Below, piece by piece: positions 5,499-8,262 of a DNA stretch of 8,262 nt. The notes beneath the pieces were generated by a model. That model worked only from the letters and a program-made list of their open reading frames with translations, was not told the DNA's origin and made no database searches. The stretch spans positions 1 to 8,262 of the forward strand of contig JAZSQZ010000110.1 in the NCBI GenBank assembly GCA_045538175.1, given 5' to 3'. The position numbers and the translations under genes are program-made. Source of the DNA: JAZSQZ01 sp045538175. GTDB taxonomy: Bacteria; Bacillota; Clostridia; Christensenellales; UBA1242. The first letter of the stretch is position 1, and each line of letters starts with the position of its first letter.

Positions 5499-7137
5499 AA
5501 AAGATAATAGGTTCTAAAAATGCTATGCTATCTGTATAATCAGGCACTTCTTCTTCAATAGTCATAGCAGCAACATAAGCCATAAAGCCATCTGTCTTTC
5601 GGCTCTTTGGTTCTATCTTCTCAAATGTGTAATTGTTATTTTTGGCTGGCTCTTTTTTAGTGTTGTTTGTATACCAGCGCATCAATGGGTCATCACCCCA
5701 AATGATATTGTTGTTTAAAAATGTTGAAGTGACTTTCTGCTGGACCAACATAATGTCAGAAGGTCTTACAAGTTTAACCTTTCCCTCTTTGGCTTCATAT
5801 CCAACATCACGCAATTCACTAGCAAGGAATCCGTATCTGTAATTATCAACTGCAATCTTTTCAATGTTGTATACATAGTTTTTTTCTTTTATCCAATTTG
5901 CAATCAATGAAGCGCTGATTTCCACATCATCAACAATAGTCAGTAAACCTCTTTCAACCATTTCATTCAATGGTATCTTTATTCTGTGCTTATCAGTTGA
6001 CCTGTTGCAGAACCAACTATGATGTATGCCATAATACTTACCTTCTTTTTTGAACAATAAAAAAACTGACGTAAAGTCAGTTGTCTTTGAAAAGTCTATT
6101 CCACATACACAAGAACAGTTTGTAAAATCAGGCACTTCACCATTTGTCTTTAAGATATTTTCCCAACTTGCTACCTCTGTATCTTTGCGTCCCTGTGGTA
6201 TGTTCATTCGCTTTGTCATAAAAGCATTGTTAGTTACAGGGTCAAGAAGATAATCAGCATATTCTTTTTCCATTTCTTCTCTTAAATTCGGCAAATATGG
6301 TAAAGAAGGATTTGCTTTTTCCCACAAGTCAGGATTATGTACTTCCTTTTCGTCATCCAACTTACAAATAAAAGGCAAGAAACCATTGTCAGGTATCTCA
6401 CCTTTTAATATCATTTTACTTTTATCTATAAGCTGATCTAAAGGGCCTTCTCTTACATCACCATTAGTTGACACATAGGTTCTTCTAGGGTGTGGCTTCT
6501 TTCCCAAACCTGTGGTAAATACATTGATGTTCTCCCAATTCTCATAAGCATGTGGCTCGTCAAAGTCAACCTTGCCACTTCGCAAGCCGTCCTTACCTTT
6601 TGGGTTGTTTGTTCTATACTTGATTTTAGAACGAGTTTTAATATTTTGGATTTCCGTTTTAGTCCACCTGAAATTCTTTTCAAACTTCTTGCGCCACTTT
6701 GGAGTTTCCAAGATATTATATATTTCATCAAATGATGTTTTCGCCTGTTCCTCACTATTAGCGCATATATCAATATCATAATATGCTACATCATTCGTAT
6801 CAGTAATCAGGCAAAAATCTTCAAATGACAAATAACCATTCTTTCCGCCACCTCGCCCCATTAAAACAAATAAGTCCGCCCAGCGTGGCGAACCATTTGT
6901 TTTAAAAATACAGTTATGAAGTACAAAACAAAATACTTCCCATTCAAACAAAGCAAAAGGAAAGTATTTTTGATAGGACATATATTTTTCAATTTGGTTA
7001 ACATCATATCGAAGGTCTTCGTTTTCAAATACTCGCTTAACTAATGCTACTAACTGTTTTTGTTCTTCACAGGTTTTAACCTTGCCCTGTTCAACTATAT
7101 CAATATATGCCTGTATCTCTTTAGGTATCGGTGTCAT
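5497..7137 (-). CDS. terL: Terminase large subunit (ATPase and nuclease)
   Basis: The 546-residue packaging motor cuts concatemeric DNA and drives it into the prohead by ATP hydrolysis. The N-terminal ATPase shows a Walker A variant GRGGGKNG (94-101), a Walker B-type strand VDFDEPHAY (190-198) with the acidic pair, and a coupling motif YVSTNG (221-226). The C-terminal RNase H-like nuclease shows CGIDFSKTTDFTSVF (345-359, with Asp348 and Asp354), AVDNYRYG (429-436, Asp431) and KTDGFMAYVAA (514-524, Asp516), placed as the metal-binding acids should be. The layout matches the large Terminase_1-type proteins of cos phages, and the gene looks intact. AGGTGAT lies about 9 bases before the ATG and overlaps the end of the small subunit gene, 10 bases upstream. 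Confidence 0.96.
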   Translation of the reverse strand: MTPIPKEIQAYIDIVEQGKVKTCEEQKQLVALVKRVFENEDLRYDVNQIEKYMSYQKYFPFALFEWEVFCFVLHNCIFKTNGSPRWADLFVLMGRGGGKNGYLSFEDFCLITDTNDVAYYDIDICANSEEQAKTSFDEIYNILETPKWRKKFEKNFRWTKTEIQNIKTRSKIKYRTNNPKGKDGLRSGKVDFDEPHAYENWENINVFTTGLGKKPHPRRTYVSTNGDVREGPLDQLIDKSKMILKGEIPDNGFLPFICKLDDEKEVHNPDLWEKANPSLPYLPNLREEMEKEYADYLLDPVTNNAFMTKRMNIPQGRKDTEVASWENILKTNGEVPDFTNCSCVCGIDFSKTTDFTSVFLLFKKEGKYYGIHHSWFCNRSTDKHRIKIPLNEMVERGLLTIVDDVEISASLIANWIKEKNYVYNIEKIAVDNYRYGFLASELRDVGYEAKEGKVKLVRPSDIMLVQQKVTSTFLNNNIIWGDDPLMRWYTNNTKKEPAKNNNYTFEKIEPKSRKTDGFMAYVAAMTIEEEVPDYTDSIAFLEPIIF

Positions 7138-7147
7138 AATACATCAC

Positions 7148-7606
7148 CTACAATTCATCATCTTCATCATCAGTTGATGTAGGTATCACCAGCTTCGCTC
7201 TTGAAGAAATATTTAGGCATAATTCATTAGCACTTGATGTACATTGTCGGAAAGCCTTGTCTTGTAATTGTTGTACAAACTTCACATTTACCCACTTTAT
7301 AATTTTTTCTTTCAGCAAAATATTTAATTCCTTTGTGTACTTTAAATACAGTTCCCTTGAAATGATATACCTTGCCAATGCATCAACATCAAGTTCGGTG
7401 AATATGTCAAGTTCAAGCAGCTTATCAGCGATTTCTCTAAACTCTTCTTTTTGTTTCTTGGTAGTCAAGCACTTCGGTGGCTCGACATTCTTGAATGGTA
7501 CTTTCAATTCTTGCGCTCTCCTTTCATCAATCTCTTTTTGTGTCAGGTGCTTCTTACCCTTGGCAATGATTAATTCTATTGGTTCTCGTCTTTTGCCACC
7601 AGCCAT
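7148..7606 (-). CDS. terS: Terminase small subunit, P27-like
   Basis: This would be the DNA-recognition subunit that binds the packaging site and hands DNA to the large subunit. The protein has 152 residues from the ATG at 7606 (MAGGKRREPIELIIAKGKKH). Basic glycine-rich starts like this, followed by a KKHLTQKEIDERRAQE segment, characterise P27-type small terminases. The middle is helical (KQKEEFREIADKLLELDIFT, then DVDALARYIISRELYLKY). ANELCLNISSRAKLVIP near 126-142 is the usual C-terminal element, followed by an acidic DDEDDEL tail. The frame also opens at ATG 7630, eight codons earlier, but GAAGGTGA (7618-7611) is ideally placed for 7606. The gene is directly followed by the large subunit, and the gap before it is the likely recognition site. 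Confidence 0.88.
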   Translation of the reverse strand: MAGGKRREPIELIIAKGKKHLTQKEIDERRAQELKVPFKNVEPPKCLTTKKQKEEFREIADKLLELDIFTELDVDALARYIISRELYLKYTKELNILLKEKIIKWVNVKFVQQLQDKAFRQCTSSANELCLNISSRAKLVIPTSTDDEDDEL

Positions 7607-7610
7607 GCTC

Positions 7611-7618
7611 TCACCTTC
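7611..7618 (-). promoter_or_regulatory. Ribosome binding site that decides the small terminase start
   Basis: GAAGGTGA on the minus strand, ending 4 bases before the ATG at 7606 (7 bases measured from AAGG). The alternative ATG at 7630 has only AAAGG at an 11-base distance, inside a hairpin arm. Confidence 0.6.
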
Positions 7619-7639
7619 TTTCAAACTCATTTTTAAAAT

Positions 7640-7665
7640 AGCCTTTTTTTAGGCTCTGTTTTTTT
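7640..7665 (+). terminator. Short hairpin with T-tract ahead of the small terminase gene (weak)
   Basis: AGCCT (7640-7644) pairs with AGGCT (7651-7655) over a six-T loop, followed on the plus strand by CTG and seven Ts. The five-base stem is short for a terminator. In plus orientation it could stop antisense transcription into the gap. In minus orientation it would be a small leader hairpin just before the small terminase gene, covering the weak binding site of the 7630 start. Either role is speculative. Confidence 0.3.
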
Positions 7666-7676
7666 CTAACCTATCA

Positions 7677-7704
7677 AATATACCCTGAATGTGATTTCGT
7701 CCAA
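7677..7704 (-). promoter_or_regulatory. Possible promoter for the packaging and head genes (weak)
   Basis: On the minus strand TTGGAC (7704-7699) and TATATT (7682-7677) are separated by 16 bases. The -10 matches the sigma-A consensus at five of six positions, while the -35 matches at only three. The position, about 70 bases upstream of the small terminase ATG, suits an internal promoter. In AT-rich DNA such matches arise by chance. Confidence 0.25.
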
Positions 7705-7775
7705 ATTTGACATACAGAACAAAGCCACAGACCTATTTTAAAAATACCGATTGGGGAAAAATTTTTAACTTGTCG

Positions 7776-7835
7776 AGACCTTCCCCCGTTGTTCGGGTTT
7801 CCAAAAAAAAGGGGGTTAGGGGGAGTGGGGGGTCT
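7776..7835. other. Candidate cos / packaging recognition region
   Basis: The 227-base gap between the HNH gene and small terminase has no convincing gene. Its HNH-proximal end contrasts with the AT-rich surroundings. AGACC (7776-7780) and GGTCT (7831-7835) form an inverted repeat whose inner flanks are C-rich on the left and G-rich on the right. Between them are a CCCG/CGGG hairpin (7785-7797), an A8 run (7803-7810) and three G-tracts (7811-7832). In cos phages that carry an HNH gene beside the terminase genes, the cohesive-end site usually lies next to the small terminase gene, and GC-rich ends are common. Location and composition therefore support a cos assignment, but no nick position can be read. 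Confidence 0.4.
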
Positions 7836-8196
7836 ACCACCGCTCCTTATTCGTAAATTTATCCTTTCTCTGCCACGAATAAAGCTTATCGTGTATCATA
7901 TTGTGGCATTGATTACATAAAGGCATTAGATTTACTTGTTCATTTCCGTCCTTGTCTGTATAATATCTTGACAAAGCAAGGTCAGGTCTGTCTTTAACTT
8001 CGTTAATATGATGAACACAATCTGCTCTCTTGTATTTGCCTTTGCTTAAACACACTTGACATTCATTGTGGTAATCATCAAGAACCTCTTGCCTTAACTC
8101 TTTCCATTCATCTGACTTATAGAATAGTATTATCTTATTCTCTTTATACAGTTGTCTTATCCATACTGCTAATGGAATATCCTTTGGAACATTCAT
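7834..8196 (-). CDS. HNH endonuclease (terminase-associated)
   Basis: This 120-residue protein has a complete zinc-supported HNH nuclease core. CQVC (46-49) and CNQC (94-97) form the zinc-binding pairs. VHHI (61-64) supplies the first catalytic histidine, NLMPLC (89-94) the asparagine, and CHNMIH (97-102) the last histidine(s). The segment before it (FYKSDEWKELRQEVLDDYHN) is the usual lead-in helix. In HK97-like and many Gram-positive cos phages an HNH protein encoded beside the terminase genes cooperates with the large subunit in cutting the cos site, and the position here, immediately before the gap and small terminase, matches. GAAGAGG lies 7 bases before the ATG. The start overlaps the preceding gene by ATGA. 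A homing-type HNH is less likely because the gene sits in the conserved slot. Confidence 0.92.
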   Translation of the reverse strand: MNVPKDIPLAVWIRQLYKENKIILFYKSDEWKELRQEVLDDYHNECQVCLSKGKYKRADCVHHINEVKDRPDLALSRYYTDKDGNEQVNLMPLCNQCHNMIHDKLYSWQRKDKFTNKERW

Positions 8197-8257
8197 TGTG
8201 TAACCTCTTCAGGATAAGGTGGAATATCCTTTTCTAACTCTGCATATAGAACATTCA
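8173..8257. repeat. Pair of short direct repeats around the HNH start
   Basis: TGGAATATCCTTT occurs at 8173-8185 and again at 8220-8232, and GAACATTCA occurs at 8187-8195 and 8249-8257. Both copies have the same order. The two words are one base apart in the HNH-internal copy and 16 bases apart in the upstream copy. Both copies encode KDIP in their respective genes. Confidence 0.5.
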
Positions 8258-8262
8258 ATACA
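8193..8262 (-). CDS. C-terminal end of an unidentified gene (5' end beyond window)
   Basis: A frame enters from the right edge and ends at TGA 8195-8193, giving the last 22 residues VLNVLYAELEKDIPPYPEEV plus TQ. The stop overlaps the HNH start as ATGA, the classic coupling junction, which together with the plausible amphipathic composition makes a real gene likely. The HNH ribosome binding site lies within its last codons. Too little is visible to name a function. In related phages a small regulator or nuclease gene often stands here, but nothing in these residues supports either. Confidence 0.6.
   Translation of the reverse strand, partial: VLNVLYAELEKDIPPYPEEVTQ

Noticed and set aside
6453..6779. 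108-codon minus-strand frame within the large terminase gene
   Set aside because: It lies out of frame inside the ATPase domain, whose own frame carries the Walker A and B motifs, and has no binding site or recognisable motif.
7257..7652. 131-codon open frame on the plus strand
   Set aside because: It is antisense to the small terminase gene, is rich in Ser and Phe as expected from reading acidic and lysine-rich codons backwards, and has no family resemblance.
7707..7739. Perfect TTGACA on the plus strand as a promoter
   Set aside because: The nearest acceptable -10 (TATTTT) is about 21 bases away, which is too far, and no plus-strand gene follows.
1..8262. Search for CRISPR arrays, tRNAs, insertion sequences or defence genes
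   Set aside because: No regularly spaced repeats, cloverleaf-like sequences or transposase motifs were seen; nearly all bases are accounted for by phage structural genes.

Overview
The window is a co-oriented block of the late, structural region of a tailed bacteriophage or prophage with an HK97-type head and very probably a long non-contractile (siphovirus-like) tail. Every supported gene lies on the minus strand, so the natural reading direction is from position 8262 down to 1. The DNA is AT-rich and gene starts carry strong Shine-Dalgarno sequences (AAAGGGGTGA, AAGGAG, GAGGT). This fits a low-GC Firmicute host; the protein styles suggest a Clostridia or Lachnospiraceae-like host, but that is inference and no host gene is present to confirm it.

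Layout in transcription order. (1) The last 22 codons of an unidentified gene (8262-8193) overlap an HNH endonuclease (8196-7834) by an ATGA junction. (2) A 227-base non-coding gap (7833-7607) holds G-tracts, an inverted repeat and a hairpin, and is the best candidate for the cos packaging site. (3) The packaging module follows: small terminase (7606-7148) and large terminase (7137-5497). (4) The head module comprises portal (5477-4299), ClpP-like prohead protease with a long acidic tail (4309-3470) and HK97-fold major capsid protein (3450-2239). (5) The connector module comprises a head-tail adaptor (2217-1897), a head-closure protein (1910-1563), a 116-residue protein likely acting as tail terminator or completion protein (1573-1223) and an HK97 gp10-family protein (1218-814). 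(6) The tail begins with a phi13-type major tail protein (794-231) and the first 69 residues of a small acidic protein (207-1).

How they work together: small terminase recognises the packaging site. Large terminase, probably helped by the HNH enzyme, cuts concatemeric DNA and pumps it through the portal into a prohead built from the capsid protein and matured by the protease. The connector proteins then seal the portal and join it to the tail tube. Genes are tightly packed with short gaps or overlaps, indicating co-transcription and translational coupling.

The most notable non-standard signals are an intrinsic-terminator-like hairpin embedded in the last codons of the protease gene just ahead of the capsid gene, the G-tract/cos-like gap next to the HNH gene, and an apparent swap in the usual order of the tail-completion genes. 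I see no CRISPR array, tRNA, rRNA, insertion sequence, or clearly novel defence or metabolic system.
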